Positions 41,087 through 51,444 of a stretch of DNA of 52,516 bases are shown piece after piece. Each line of letters begins with the position of its first letter. Positions within the stretch are counted from its first letter, which is position 1. The stretch is from the NCBI RefSeq assembly GCF_000332215.1, contig NZ_ALWB01000008.1, forward strand, positions 1-52,516, read 5' to 3'. The notes below the pieces were generated by a model that was not told the DNA's origin, ran no database searches, and worked only from the letters and a program-made list of their open reading frames with translations. The position numbers and the translations under genes were made by a program. Source of the DNA: Pseudanabaena biceps PCC 7429 (GTDB lineage: Bacteria; Cyanobacteriota; Cyanobacteriia; Pseudanabaenales; Pseudanabaenaceae).

Positions 41087-42096
41087 TCATGATAAGCACT
41101 ACCTATTACTTTCCCCCGAAAAACAATGTATTGGTAAATGTTGTAGAAAAGCATAATCGGAATTAGAAAACCGACAAAAATTAGCATAAATACTAAAGCG
41201 CTAGGAGAAGCTGCCGCTTGATAAATCGTGATTTGATTAGGAATAATAATTGGAAATATGATTAGCCCCAATCCTAAAAATGTTAAAAGAAATAGCAAGG
41301 TAGTCCATACAAAAGGGGCAACTTCAGCTTTATGATTTAAACTACTGATTAACTGCCAAATCAGTAACATCCCTAAGATCGGAATGAGTGCGAATAAATA
41401 GAGTAGTGGCGGCTCCAGTAGCCTCGCTCTAGCACTTTCATAAAAAATTGGCGTGATCGCTGTAATTATCACAGCGCCAACCAGCGTAGTCCAAGCTGCA
41501 ATTTTTGCCGTGCGGTAATGAGTCTCCTGTAGCTCTCCTTCAGTTTTGATAATTAGATAAGTAGAACCAATCAGAACATAGCCCTGAATTAAAGTGAGTG
41601 CAACTAACAATGATTGCCAACTTAACCAATCCCATGTACCACCGATAAAATGTCCATTGGTATCAACCTTAATCCCTTGTAAAACACTTCCTAGAGCAAA
41701 TCCCTGATTAAGTGCGGCTACAAAACTACCGATACCAAAAGCGAAATTCCAAAAGAATTTACGATTTGAATGCTCACGAAACTCAAAGGCTACAGCTCGA
41801 AAAATCAACCCAAATAGCATCCCCATGATAGGAATGTAAAGAGAAGATAGAATTGTGCTGTAGGCAAGGGGAAATGCGCCAAACAAAGCACCACCCATTA
41901 GAACTAGCCAAGTTTCATTAGCATCCCAAACATTTCCTAAGCTTGTCATCAGCATACTGCGACGTTCTTCGTTAGAGGAAGTTAGAGAGAGAATTCCTAC
42001 ACCCAAATCAAATCCGTCAAGTAAGACATACAAAAGTAAAAATAATCCTAAAATAACAAACCAGACCTGAGGTAAAAAGTGCTGAAGAGCTTCCAT
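41083..42096 (-). CDS. cydB: Cytochrome bd quinol oxidase subunit II (CydB)
   Basis: The 337-aa membrane protein with about eight to nine helices pairs with CydA as the second subunit of the cytochrome bd-type terminal oxidase, which oxidises plastoquinol or ubiquinol and reduces O2 without pumping. The start MEALQHFLPQVWFVILGLFL, then LLDGFDLGVGIL, NVWDANETWLVLMGGALF and FGLIFRAVAFEFREH are diagnostic. It lies 36 bp downstream of cydA. The stop codon is in the tip of a family A repeat, without loss of C-terminal sequence that I can see. No cydX-like short gene is visible between repeat and stop. Confidence 0.95.
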   Translation of the reverse strand: MEALQHFLPQVWFVILGLFLLLYVLLDGFDLGVGILSLTSSNEERRSMLMTSLGNVWDANETWLVLMGGALFGAFPLAYSTILSSLYIPIMGMLFGLIFRAVAFEFREHSNRKFFWNFAFGIGSFVAALNQGFALGSVLQGIKVDTNGHFIGGTWDWLSWQSLLVALTLIQGYVLIGSTYLIIKTEGELQETHYRTAKIAAWTTLVGAVIITAITPIFYESARARLLEPPLLYLFALIPILGMLLIWQLISSLNHKAEVAPFVWTTLLFLLTFLGLGLIIFPIIIPNQITIYQAAASPSALVFMLIFVGFLIPIMLFYNIYQYIVFRGKVIGSAYHD

Positions 42097-42132
42097 AGGT
42101 TTTGAAGTGTTTTTGATTTTCTTGATTTTTTA

Positions 42133-43560
42133 TTATTTTGCTTCCACAGGGCGGCTATCTTCAATATGTTCCGCAGGAGCAAGAACTATTTCTTCTCCTG
42201 GGATTGGTAATTCTAAGTTTGCACCTTTCCGAATAATGCGACTACCAAAATAAAGTGTGGAAATGAAGAGAATTGAATAGATGACCGTAAAAATTGATAA
42301 AGAAGTCAAAACATTACTTGCAGGTATGTTAGACACACCGTCGGCGGTGCGAATCTGTCCATAGACGACCCAAGGTTGTCTGCCGACACAGCGTACGATC
42401 CAACCTGATTCTACGGCAATATATCCCAGTGGTGCAGCGAAAATCCATCCTCGCATTAGCCATTTCTGTGAGGCGATCGCATTCATTGATAATTTACCTC
42501 TTAGCCATTGGATGACGCTCCATAGCATTAATCCTACTAAAAAGAACCCAATCCCACTCATGATTCTAAAAGAATAATAAACCAGTCCCACCATGCGCGG
42601 ACGATCTTCGGGTTTCCATTCCTTTAATCCTAGTACTGGCTCAGCGAGATTTTTCTTGAATTCTAAAATATATCCTAGTCCGTTAGGAATTCTAATTTCC
42701 CAATCATTACTTTCAGTCTTACTATTGGGGATGGCGAGTAAACTCCAATCGGCTGGTTCTCCTGCTGGTGAAGTTTCCCATTTTGCTTCCATAGCTGCTA
42801 GTTTACTGGGCTGATATTGGTAAACCTGTTCGGCGCTTAAATGTCCAATATAGATTTGTAAGGGAGCAACAGCGATCGCTGTCGCTAAAGCTATTTTGAA
42901 GGATTTTGTAAAAAAAGTCACTTGACGTTGATTGAGGATATACCAAGCACTGATACCACCAATAACAAATAGAGAAGTCTCTAAAGTACCAAAGAACATA
43001 TGTAAAATGCTCTTAAGCGCAAAAGGATTCATAACTGCCTGAAAATAGTCGTTAACGATGAATTTACCGCCAACGAAATCTCCGCCTGCTGGAGTTTGCA
43101 ACCAAGAATTAGCCACTAAAATCCATACTGTTGATAAGTTTGCTCCAAAAGCAACCATGATCGTCGCAAAATAATGAACCACAGGCGGCACTCGCTCCCA
43201 TCCAAATAACATAATGCCAAGGAAACCTGCCTCTAGCATGAAGGCGACTGCACCTTCAAAGCCGAGAATACTTCCAAAGAAATCTCCTACTGCTTCCGAA
43301 AATGGAGCCCAATTAGTGCCAAATTGAAATTCCATTGGTAGCCCCGAGGCTACGCCAATTCCAAAATTAAGAACGTAAAGCTTTGCCCAAAATCTCGCAT
43401 GACGATAATAATCTGGATCTTTAGTTTTCAGCCATAGTCCTTCTACGATTACTAAAAATATGCCCATACCCGTTGTTAATACCGGCCAAAGCATGTGAAA
43501 AATAGCAGTTAAAGCAAATTGCGTTCGGGACAATGCAACTGTATTTGATAGGAATTCCAT
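42133..43560 (-). CDS. cydA: Cytochrome bd quinol oxidase subunit I (CydA)
   Basis: This 475-aa multi-helix membrane protein carries the three hemes. Heme ligand candidates are the His in LTAIFHMLWP (about residue 18), the His in LKSILHMFFG (about 187) and the Met in the RIMSGIGFFLVG helix region. The conserved GRQPWVVYGQIRTADGVS segment is present. The quinol-binding Q loop is of the short form usual in cyanobacteria and many non-enterobacteria. Cyanobacterial bd oxidases protect the thylakoid or cytoplasmic membrane chain from over-reduction. It is the first gene of the cydAB operon. Confidence 0.95.
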   Translation of the reverse strand: MEFLSNTVALSRTQFALTAIFHMLWPVLTTGMGIFLVIVEGLWLKTKDPDYYRHARFWAKLYVLNFGIGVASGLPMEFQFGTNWAPFSEAVGDFFGSILGFEGAVAFMLEAGFLGIMLFGWERVPPVVHYFATIMVAFGANLSTVWILVANSWLQTPAGGDFVGGKFIVNDYFQAVMNPFALKSILHMFFGTLETSLFVIGGISAWYILNQRQVTFFTKSFKIALATAIAVAPLQIYIGHLSAEQVYQYQPSKLAAMEAKWETSPAGEPADWSLLAIPNSKTESNDWEIRIPNGLGYILEFKKNLAEPVLGLKEWKPEDRPRMVGLVYYSFRIMSGIGFFLVGLMLWSVIQWLRGKLSMNAIASQKWLMRGWIFAAPLGYIAVESGWIVRCVGRQPWVVYGQIRTADGVSNIPASNVLTSLSIFTVIYSILFISTLYFGSRIIRKGANLELPIPGEEIVLAPAEHIEDSRPVEAK

Positions 43561-43870
43561 AATTATTTCTATGTAGAATCTGTGAGAAATCTGTTTTCTG
43601 AGATTTTAAGACTTTCAACTCGACTCTATGCTCAATAATTCAACGACTTATTGCCGATTATAGTGCTATGTCTGTGAGAAATTCTGAAACTTAGAATTTA
43701 TAAAGATTTAATCTTAATAGGTTCTCAAGAGGTATTTTGGAGATCTGGAAAGAATATGTAAGAAATGCTGGGGATGGCTTATATGAAATTCATCCCAACA
43801 TCCCAATATATTGGCGATCGCAAGCTAAACTATACATAACTTTACAATGTTAAAATAAGAAGTTAAAAGT
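43561..43870. other. Divergent cydA-oxygenase promoter region
   Basis: A 310-bp AT-rich gap with no palindromic element, unusual in this window. It must hold both promoters. I see no certain promoter boxes. Confidence 0.4.
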
Positions 43871-43882
43871 TTGGCTGTAACC

Positions 43883-45325
43883 ATGACTGCAAATACCTTA
43901 CTGATAGACGATCCCAATCCTGTAAGCAATAGCCTAAATAGCCTGAATAGTAATTGCGCCCAAATATTGCCAGCAGGCGGACGAGATCCAGATCGCTTTG
44001 ATTGGCAGGAGGTATGGTATCCCGTTTTTTATCTAGAAGACTTAGATAAAACCAAACCTGCCAAGTTTACCTTGCTAGAACGGGATCTCGTCATTTGGTG
44101 GGATCGCCATAGTAATGCATGGCAAGCCTTCGACGATCGCTGTCCGCATCGCCTCGTACCTCTATCGGAAGGTAGAATTGCCGAAGATGGCTTACTAGAA
44201 TGTCCCTATCATGGCTGGGCCTTTAAGGGTGATGGCAGTTGCGATCGCATACCGCAGCAACCTGAAGGTGGAACCGCCCATACTTCAAAGCGAGCCTGTG
44301 TGTCATCCCTGCCGACAGCGGAACGACAAGGACTGCTATTTATCTACGCGGGTAAACCCGAAAATGCACCTCAAGTCAAAATCCCCATTATCGAACCCCT
44401 CGAAACTGAAACTGATAAATGGACTCTTTTCGGAACCTTTCGTGATCTTCCCTACGATGCGATTACCCTTTTAGAAAATGTTCTCGATGCCAGCCATCTT
44501 CCCTTTACCCATCATAAGTCCGTTGGCAATCGGGCTAATGCCGCGCCGATGTTTTTAGAAGTTCTCGAAACCGAAAAATATGGATTTAAAGGCACTTGGG
44601 AAGAAGGACCGAGACGAGGGAAGTTAGGAAGGCAAGATACTACTTTTATTGCGCCTTCTTTGATGTGGCACGATCTTACTTCTAAACAATTTGGGAGAAC
44701 GATCACGGCTGTCTATGCGACACCGACCCGTAAGGGAGAATGTCGGTTATTTGCAAGATTTCCTTTTCAATTTAGTTCGGCTATTCCTCGATTCTTTATT
44801 GGAATTACTCCTCGTTGGTATTCCCATATCGGACAAAATGGAATCCTTGAGGATGACCAGATCTTCTTGCATTACCAAGAGCGCTATCTCGAACAGACCC
44901 TTGCCAAGATGGAAGATCGGGCCAATTATGCAAAAGCTTTTTATCTTTCTACCTCAGCTGATACCTATGTGACTGAATTACGGAAATGGGTCAGCCGCTA
45001 TCAAGCCGACCCATTTGCTGGTCAGCAACTAGCCGCTCCATTAGTTAAGGAAGTTCTCCTAGATCGCTATCATTCCCATACTTCTAAATGTGCGAGTTGC
45101 AGTCAAGCTTTGCGAAATGTCCGCAGACTCAAAACCGCAAGTATGACGATCGCGGCGATCGCATGGACGGTTATTCCCTTACTTAGTTTCTTTGCCCCAG
45201 CTAATATAACTGTGATAGGTATTGGTTCGATTGTCGTGGCGATCGCGATCGCTCTATGGTTTCTTGGCAACAATTTGGAGCAAAAATTTATTTACGGTCA
45301 AGAAACTCCATTGCGAAATTTATAG
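43883..45325 (+). CDS. PaO-type Rieske non-heme oxygenase (pheophorbide a oxygenase/Tic55/Ptc52-like)
   Basis: The 480-aa protein has an N-terminal Rieske domain with CPHRLVPLSEG and CPYHGWAFKGDG ligands, then the mononuclear iron site ENVLDASHLPFTHHKSVGN with the usual Asp and His ligands, the PaO domain, and a C-terminal CASC redox pair (KCASCSQALRNV) followed by two transmembrane helices. This layout matches the plant and cyanobacterial group that includes PaO, Tic55, Ptc52 and choline monooxygenase-related proteins; the substrate is uncertain and could be a chlorophyll derivative. The ATG at 43883 is preferred over the upstream TTG at 43871. Confidence 0.9.
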   Translation: MTANTLLIDDPNPVSNSLNSLNSNCAQILPAGGRDPDRFDWQEVWYPVFYLEDLDKTKPAKFTLLERDLVIWWDRHSNAWQAFDDRCPHRLVPLSEGRIAEDGLLECPYHGWAFKGDGSCDRIPQQPEGGTAHTSKRACVSSLPTAERQGLLFIYAGKPENAPQVKIPIIEPLETETDKWTLFGTFRDLPYDAITLLENVLDASHLPFTHHKSVGNRANAAPMFLEVLETEKYGFKGTWEEGPRRGKLGRQDTTFIAPSLMWHDLTSKQFGRTITAVYATPTRKGECRLFARFPFQFSSAIPRFFIGITPRWYSHIGQNGILEDDQIFLHYQERYLEQTLAKMEDRANYAKAFYLSTSADTYVTELRKWVSRYQADPFAGQQLAAPLVKEVLLDRYHSHTSKCASCSQALRNVRRLKTASMTIAAIAWTVIPLLSFFAPANITVIGIGSIVVAIAIALWFLGNNLEQKFIYGQETPLRNL

Positions 45326-45400
45326 GAATCATGCGATTGGGGGAGAATCCTCCTGTCCCCGCCATCTTATATACTGGCGATCGCCTATGTTGGCGATCAC

Positions 45401-45507
45401 TTACAGCACTTTGCGCTCAAACCCAAAACAAGAAACTTTTTGAAAGTGTTGCGAAGCAACACTTTCAAAAAGTTTCTTGTGGTTCTTTTGATCGAAAATT
45501 ACTGTAA
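45401..45507. repeat. Family D palindromic element, inverted orientation
   Basis: It runs from TTACAGCACTTTGCGCTCAA to AATTACTGTAA. The palindrome CAAGAAACTTTTTGAAAGTG with its complement differs from other copies at several positions in both arms at once. Confidence 0.9.
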
Positions 45508-45546
45508 ATTGAAAGCGCAAAGCGCTGGAAGATTTTAGAGCGTCGT

Positions 45547-48500
45547 CTAAATTTCATTAATCAATTGCAATAATGCATCGGTAGTCACCTTGCCACTCAT
45601 ATCCGTGCCTTCCAGTAAACTATCGGCAAGATCGCGCTTTTGGTGGTGCAGATCGACGATTTTCTCTTCGATAGTGCCCTTGGCGACGAGTCGATAAATG
45701 GTGACGGGGCGTTTTTGACCGATGCGATGGGCGCGATCGCTCGCTTGATCTTCTACCGCAGGATTCCACCAAGGATCCATATGGATTACATAGTCCGCAG
45801 CCGTGAGATTTAACCCAGTGCCACCCGCCTTAAGGCTAATCAAGAAAACATCACCTTCGCCTGCTTGGAAAGCTTCGACACGCTTTTTGCGGTCTTTTGC
45901 GGGAGTACTGCCATCAAGATATTGATAGCTAATTTTTTGTGCATCTAGATAGTCGCGAATGAGATGGAGATGATCGACAAATTGACTAAATACCAGAGCT
46001 TTGTGTTTGTTATCTAGCAATTCGTTGAGCACCTCACCAAAAAGCTGCAATTTGGAACTGGGCAAGGGAATATCGGGGCGAACCAATTTTGTATTGCAGC
46101 AAGCGCGACGTAACTTCATGATTTCCGCTAGCACTTGCAGATGCTTTTGCCCAGCATTGGCTTCGGTGTTATTGAGCTTGGCGATCGCTTCCCGACGGAG
46201 GGCTTCATAAAAGGCAAGTTCTTCTTTAGTAAGTTCTACCTGTAATGTGACTTCAGTACGCGATGGTAACTCCTGTAGGACTTGGTTTTTGGTGCGGCGG
46301 AGAATGAAAGGTTGGATTAATTTTTTAAGTTGATTGCGGGCTTCGCGATCCTGCGATCGCTCGATGGGATTGGCATAATTGGTATTGAAATTATCGAGGG
46401 AACCTAATAGTCCTGGGTTAATGAAACGGAAGAGATTCCAGAGTTCGCCGAGATGATTCTCAATTGGAGTGCCTGTCGTGATTAGCTTGAAACCACTTTG
46501 GAGATTCATCGCTGCCTGCGATCGCTTGGTGGCAGTGTTTTTAATCGCCTGCGCTTCATCGAGAACGACGGTTTGCCATTCTACTTTGGCGAGCTTTTCG
46601 GCAACCTCTTCCTGCTGGAGTAAACCATAGCTACAAATAACAATATCTAATGGCTGGAGATTATCGAGAACTTTTTGGCGATCGCCCGAACCAAACACGA
46701 TGACATTGAGCGTTGGCGCAAATTTGGCCGCTTCACTAATCCAGTTCATACATACGGAGGTGGGCGCAACAATCAATGTCGCCCCTTGGGGCGCACGGGT
46801 AAGAATCAAGGCTAAAGATTGGAGCGTTTTACCTAAACCCATGTCATCGGCTAAGCAAGCTCCCACACCCCAATGGGCAAGCCTTGCCAACCATGCAAAC
46901 CCTTCAACCTGATAATCCCGTAAATCCGCCTGCAAGGTAGATGGTAACTGCGGCTCAAACTTCCGCATTTCCTTGATTTTTTTGACATGAGCCTTCCAAT
47001 GCTTATCAACTTTGAGATCGTCAATTTCATCGACAAAATCTTCAAGCGCTAAGGCAGCCAAGGGATGAAATCTTGTCTCTGAACCATGTTGTTCGGACAG
47101 TCGGCGAAACTCATCTAGACGTTTGCGAAATTGATGGGTCAGGGCAATAAATTGACCATCACCGATGGGAATAAATCGGCTAGGTGTTTTATCTAGCAGT
47201 TCCAAAAGATGCTGCATATTTAACACCTTATCATCGCCCAAATGTAATTCTCCTTCAGCGGCAAACCAATCGCGGCTCTGATTGATCGACATCCGAAAAT
47301 TATTAAAGTCCGCACGATGGCTAATTCGCATTTTTTCGCCCTCTGGCCATTCCAAAATAATGCGATCGCCTAAAGCCTGCAATTCCAGTAGTAGTTCCAA
47401 GCAGAACTCTGGATCGTCAACTATCCATTCGCTTTCACTATCTTCGTAGTTGCCCAAGGTCGGACAGGCGGCGATTACTTCATTGGCAAGCTTTTTTTCT
47501 TCCTTCAGATTGCGAGTCGTTTGCAATCGCTTCCCGTCAATTTCCGCAAGTACGGTTGTGCCACCTGTTCCAGGACGATAATAGGCTCCCGCATTGGCGA
47601 AAGGACGGGCTAATATAGCCACTTTCAATCCATCGCCTGCGGGTAAAATATGGACATGGGGTTTGCTATCCGATGCTACTTCCTCCGCATCACTCACGCC
47701 TCCGCCAATATCTGAATGCACGGTAACGATGGAGGAAATGCCATGAATTGCCGCAAGGACGCGATCTTTAGCGGCGACGGGGATTTCTAAACGATTTTTT
47801 CTGCCGATAATTTCGGTGATCCGCCGGTGGGATTCATTTACCTGTGTCACCTTCAATCTGGTGGGACTTTCCTTAACAACGACAAAATTTTGACCGTCTT
47901 TTAGTTGGGGTGAAAATTCTAAAAATAGGCGATCGCCTCGACCCGCTTTCACGAGCAGTTCGGGTTCTCCTTTGACAATATCGACCCTTGTGGTTGGCGA
48001 ATCTTCCCAAAACACTAGGGGATGTCCTACAAGGGCACAAATGGTATCTTCATCAAATTCGTATTGACTTTGACCGTAATACCCATGATAGGAATAAGCT
48101 TGGATATGGGCACAAACGAGAATATCTTGTGGTGTCATATAAGGAAACTCATGGATAGATTCCTTGAGCCGCTTTATGGCGATATTCCTTCCCGCACTCC
48201 ATACTCCTTTAGCATTAATTTTTTGCTCCTTGGGCTGAACCGTACAGGTTCCCTTATTAAAAGTAATCAACCATACCAAACGTTGTGGTGAGGCATTAGC
48301 TGATTTTGGTTGTTCCTGTGGAGCTTTGCCAAGATTTAACAAAGCATTCAAACTTAGTTCCCAAGTCTCTTGAGGTCGAATCAAGTTCACAATGGTGGCA
48401 ATTTGATTACTCTGTCTCAACTTTTGTGCGTGTTTTCGATGGATAGAATTAGGTACAAGCTCTCCTAGTAATTCAGCCGCTTCCATGGAGAACCAATGAT

Positions 48501-49881
48501 ATCCAGCATTGACTGCTTGTTTGAGTAATGGTTCTAGGATTTTGGGTGATTCAATTCTAGCCTTCTCTGGATTGACCCAATAGAGACAGAGGGTACTAAA
48601 AAAGGCTTCTAAACAGTGAGTTTCCGTATGATTGTGAATGTATTCGCTGCTCAGAAGATCTTTTTGAGGGATATCACCTAGTTGAAATTTCAAAACCTTT
48701 TGCAATCTGCTATAGGTTGTTTGCAACCAATGGTTAGTCTGTCTATTCATAATGCTGGCATATCCTTCAGCTTCGCGCATAGCCTCCGCTGTGCCATCCT
48801 GAATCAGCGCCAGTATAAAAAACAGTCCAGGTTCGCCACTCAAGTAAACCTGACGCTTGCCCGTGGCTTTTCTAATTATCTTGAGTGACTGGCGAAACTT
48901 AGCGATCGCTAATTCGCGATCGCCTTTGAGGAAATATAACCAAGCGAGGAGTTCATCATTTGATTCTTTGAAAGAAATCGGTAGGCGATCGTAGGCGGCT
49001 TGCGCTGTCTGCAAATCGGCACGTAAGAGACTTTGTTCTACTAAAACAAGTAATAATGTATCTGTACAGCGATCGCTATTTCCCTTAAATTCCCTAAGTA
49101 AGAGCTTATAGGCTTCTTCCGTTGGTTTTAGCCTCAGCATTCCATTACTCAAAATCGTGTCTAATCCGACCTCATAAAACTCTAGCTTTAAGGTCTGAAA
49201 CCATTCATAGTCAAAGGGATTACTGCAAACTTGATGTAAAATCGTTTCTAATGTAATTTTCTGCTGGGAATAGCCATAGCGGTAGAAGTCTGCGAACTGC
49301 TTGAGCACAAAGTCCATATCTTGCCGATAGATCCCAATTCTGACTTCACGGATAAACTGGGATTCATTTCTGAAAGTACGTGCATCATTGCGACCATAAG
49401 TTGGCACAGGGATTTGGGTTTCAACCACATTTACAATTTTCTCAAATTCACCTGTTTTAACTGCGTCCCGCATGACGATATCGACCAGACAACTATGGCA
49501 TTGTGTGCCTTGAGTCCGATCCAATGTGAGTAGATTTAACTTTAAAAAGCGATCAATATGTCCTTTGACACTGATGGCTGTGAAATGTTTATTGTCTTTA
49601 TCCTTAAGTCCAAGGTGAATTAAGCAATCAAAGTACTCGTTGCGATTAATTGGGGCATAGGCGATCGCAAATATTTGAATCATCTGTCGCTCCAAAGATG
49701 ACAACTTGAAATAAATTGCACTCAAGTTCTCATAGAGTTTGGCAGAATCAACTTGGAGGTCAGTCATAGCAGAGCTTGTATGGTTACTACAGAAATTCGG
49801 AGTATTTGTAACAACGGAAACCTTAAATCTGTTGTTACGAATATTTCCAAGTAATAATTGTAACAAAGAACTAGATTTCAT
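45547..49881 (-). CDS. SNF2-family DNA helicase/translocase with long N-terminal region
   Basis: This 1444-aa protein carries at its C terminus (about residues 990-1440) a complete SNF2 ATPase: LADDMGLGKTLQSLAL (about residue 1012, Walker A), LDEAQAIKN (about 1105), TGTPIENHLGELWNLF, LVFSQFVDHLHLIRDYL and ASDRAHRIGQKRPV (about 1380). The middle (about 540-980) resembles the SNF2-associated module of bacterial HepA/RapA-like helicases. The N-terminal 500 residues are helical and TPR-like and may bind partners. Such very long, single-gene SNF2 proteins are common in cyanobacteria but their role is not defined; RNA polymerase recycling or repair are possibilities only. It is not next to restriction or phage defence genes, so a defence role has no support from the neighbourhood. 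Confidence 0.92.
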   Translation of the reverse strand: MKSSSLLQLLLGNIRNNRFKVSVVTNTPNFCSNHTSSAMTDLQVDSAKLYENLSAIYFKLSSLERQMIQIFAIAYAPINRNEYFDCLIHLGLKDKDNKHFTAISVKGHIDRFLKLNLLTLDRTQGTQCHSCLVDIVMRDAVKTGEFEKIVNVVETQIPVPTYGRNDARTFRNESQFIREVRIGIYRQDMDFVLKQFADFYRYGYSQQKITLETILHQVCSNPFDYEWFQTLKLEFYEVGLDTILSNGMLRLKPTEEAYKLLLREFKGNSDRCTDTLLLVLVEQSLLRADLQTAQAAYDRLPISFKESNDELLAWLYFLKGDRELAIAKFRQSLKIIRKATGKRQVYLSGEPGLFFILALIQDGTAEAMREAEGYASIMNRQTNHWLQTTYSRLQKVLKFQLGDIPQKDLLSSEYIHNHTETHCLEAFFSTLCLYWVNPEKARIESPKILEPLLKQAVNAGYHWFSMEAAELLGELVPNSIHRKHAQKLRQSNQIATIVNLIRPQETWELSLNALLNLGKAPQEQPKSANASPQRLVWLITFNKGTCTVQPKEQKINAKGVWSAGRNIAIKRLKESIHEFPYMTPQDILVCAHIQAYSYHGYYGQSQYEFDEDTICALVGHPLVFWEDSPTTRVDIVKGEPELLVKAGRGDRLFLEFSPQLKDGQNFVVVKESPTRLKVTQVNESHRRITEIIGRKNRLEIPVAAKDRVLAAIHGISSIVTVHSDIGGGVSDAEEVASDSKPHVHILPAGDGLKVAILARPFANAGAYYRPGTGGTTVLAEIDGKRLQTTRNLKEEKKLANEVIAACPTLGNYEDSESEWIVDDPEFCLELLLELQALGDRIILEWPEGEKMRISHRADFNNFRMSINQSRDWFAAEGELHLGDDKVLNMQHLLELLDKTPSRFIPIGDGQFIALTHQFRKRLDEFRRLSEQHGSETRFHPLAALALEDFVDEIDDLKVDKHWKAHVKKIKEMRKFEPQLPSTLQADLRDYQVEGFAWLARLAHWGVGACLADDMGLGKTLQSLALILTRAPQGATLIVAPTSVCMNWISEAAKFAPTLNVIVFGSGDRQKVLDNLQPLDIVICSYGLLQQEEVAEKLAKVEWQTVVLDEAQAIKNTATKRSQAAMNLQSGFKLITTGTPIENHLGELWNLFRFINPGLLGSLDNFNTNYANPIERSQDREARNQLKKLIQPFILRRTKNQVLQELPSRTEVTLQVELTKEELAFYEALRREAIAKLNNTEANAGQKHLQVLAEIMKLRRACCNTKLVRPDIPLPSSKLQLFGEVLNELLDNKHKALVFSQFVDHLHLIRDYLDAQKISYQYLDGSTPAKDRKKRVEAFQAGEGDVFLISLKAGGTGLNLTAADYVIHMDPWWNPAVEDQASDRAHRIGQKRPVTIYRLVAKGTIEEKIVDLHHQKRDLADSLLEGTDMSGKVTTDALLQLINEI

Positions 49882-49989
49882 AACAGTTTGAAGCTTAGTT
49901 TGAAGCTTATTTATCTCCTTATTTCAGTGAGGTTAGGAGTCAAAAGTGCGAATTGTTGCCTCTTTCCCTAGAGGCGCTTTGGTAAAGTG

Positions 49990-50075
49990 TGATGCGGCTA
50001 TGGCTAAGCCAATATAGAGAAGGGCGGCGCTTTGCGCCGTCCTTCTCTATATTGGGGTTTGTCAACAGCCATATA
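49990..50075. repeat. Palindromic element between SNF2 and aminotransferase genes
   Basis: The core CCAATATAGAGAAGGGCGGC and its complement with loop TTT (50009-50055; one mismatch) is flanked by ATGGCT and AGCCAT. It is related in outline to family G. A second smaller hairpin, AAAAGAATGAGG-TAGC near 50110-50150, follows. Confidence 0.75.
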
Positions 50076-50256
50076 TTGCAATGCAAGCAAGGATTTCAGA
50101 CGCTTATCTAAAAAGAATGAGGTAGCGTTTAGCACCATCTCATTCTTTTTGAGATATCTAGATTTAAGCGCTAAAGATTTTAATCGGTTCTAGGGACAGT
50201 TTAATGGTTACAATACTAGATCTAGTATTTAATCAAGCATTACAAGATTTCGACTC

Positions 50257-51411
50257 ATGGAAGATAAGTTGATGTTAATGATCCCAGGACCAACACCTGT
50301 GCCTGAACAGGCTCTGTTGGCGCTGGCAAAAGCTCCCATCGGACACCGTAGCGGCGATTTTAGCAAGGTCATGGCAGATGTGACTGCCAAGCTCAAGTGG
50401 CTGCACCAAACTACTAATGATGTATTAATTCTCACCGTAAGTGGTACGGGGGCGATGGAAGCAGGCATCATTAATTTCTTAAGCAAAGGCGATCGCGTCC
50501 TTGTGGGAGACAATGGCAAATTCGGCGAACGTTGGGTAGAAGTCTGCCAAGCCTATGGCGTAAATGCTGAAGTCATTAAGGCTGAATGGGGCAAAGCTCT
50601 CGATCCTGAAGATTTTCGCGTTAAATTAGAAGCTGATACCAATAAGGAAATCAAAGCGGTTATCATCACCCACAGCGAAACCTCGACAGGTGTTCTTAAC
50701 GATTTAGCTGCGATTAACCGTCACGTGAAAGCCCATGAAAAGGCTTTGATTATCGTTGATGCGGTGACTAGCTTGGGGGCAATGAATGTCGCCATTGATG
50801 AATTAGGACTGGATGTCGTTGGTTCTGGTTCGCAAAAAGGCTACATGATTCCTCCTGGGTTAGGATTTGTTGCCGTTAGCCCTAAGGCATGGGAAGCTTA
50901 TAAAACAGCCAACTTGCCAAGGTTCTATCTAGATTTAGGCAAAGCTCGTAAAGATGCGGCTAAAAATTCCACTCCTTTTACCACTTCGGTGAATATGGTG
51001 ATGGCTTTACAAGCTTCGTTGGAAATCATGCAACGTGAAGGATTAGAAAATATTTTTGCGCGTCATCTTCGCCATCGTGATGCTACTCGTGCGGCGATCA
51101 AGGCTCTGAATTTGGGGCTACTAGCTCCCGATGATGCAGCGAGCGCTTCGATCACATCGGTTGTTCCCCCTGAAGGACTTGATGCCGAAAAAATCCGCGC
51201 CACGATCAAGAAGAAATTTGATATTGTCATGGCAGGCGGTCAAGATCATCTCAATGGCAAGATCTTCCGCATCGGACATCTTGGCTTTGTGGGCGATCGC
51301 GATATTTTAACAGCGATTAGTGCATTGGAAGCTTCCATCTCTGCCCTCGGCTATAGTAATTTTACCTACGGCGCTGGTGTAAAAGCGGCGATCGAGGTGC
51401 TGAACGGCTAG
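50257..51411 (+). CDS. Alanine--glyoxylate / serine--pyruvate-type aminotransferase
   Basis: This 384-aa fold-type I PLP enzyme starts MEDKLMLMIPGPTPVPEQAL, and GSGSQKGYMIPPGLGFVAVS contains the Schiff-base Lys. VDAVTSLGAMN holds the Asp that contacts the pyridine nitrogen, and HSETSTGVLNDL is diagnostic. In cyanobacteria such proteins also appear as the small subunit-like partner of a soluble hydrogenase in old annotations, but the family is better described as AGXT/SPT, which recovers glyoxylate in photorespiration. No glycolate gene is adjacent, although an FAD oxidase lies 10 kb away. Confidence 0.92.
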   Translation: MEDKLMLMIPGPTPVPEQALLALAKAPIGHRSGDFSKVMADVTAKLKWLHQTTNDVLILTVSGTGAMEAGIINFLSKGDRVLVGDNGKFGERWVEVCQAYGVNAEVIKAEWGKALDPEDFRVKLEADTNKEIKAVIITHSETSTGVLNDLAAINRHVKAHEKALIIVDAVTSLGAMNVAIDELGLDVVGSGSQKGYMIPPGLGFVAVSPKAWEAYKTANLPRFYLDLGKARKDAAKNSTPFTTSVNMVMALQASLEIMQREGLENIFARHLRHRDATRAAIKALNLGLLAPDDAASASITSVVPPEGLDAEKIRATIKKKFDIVMAGGQDHLNGKIFRIGHLGFVGDRDILTAISALEASISALGYSNFTYGAGVKAAIEVLNG

Positions 51412-51444
51412 TGGCTATAGCTAAGTATCTAAGCATAAGTAAAC

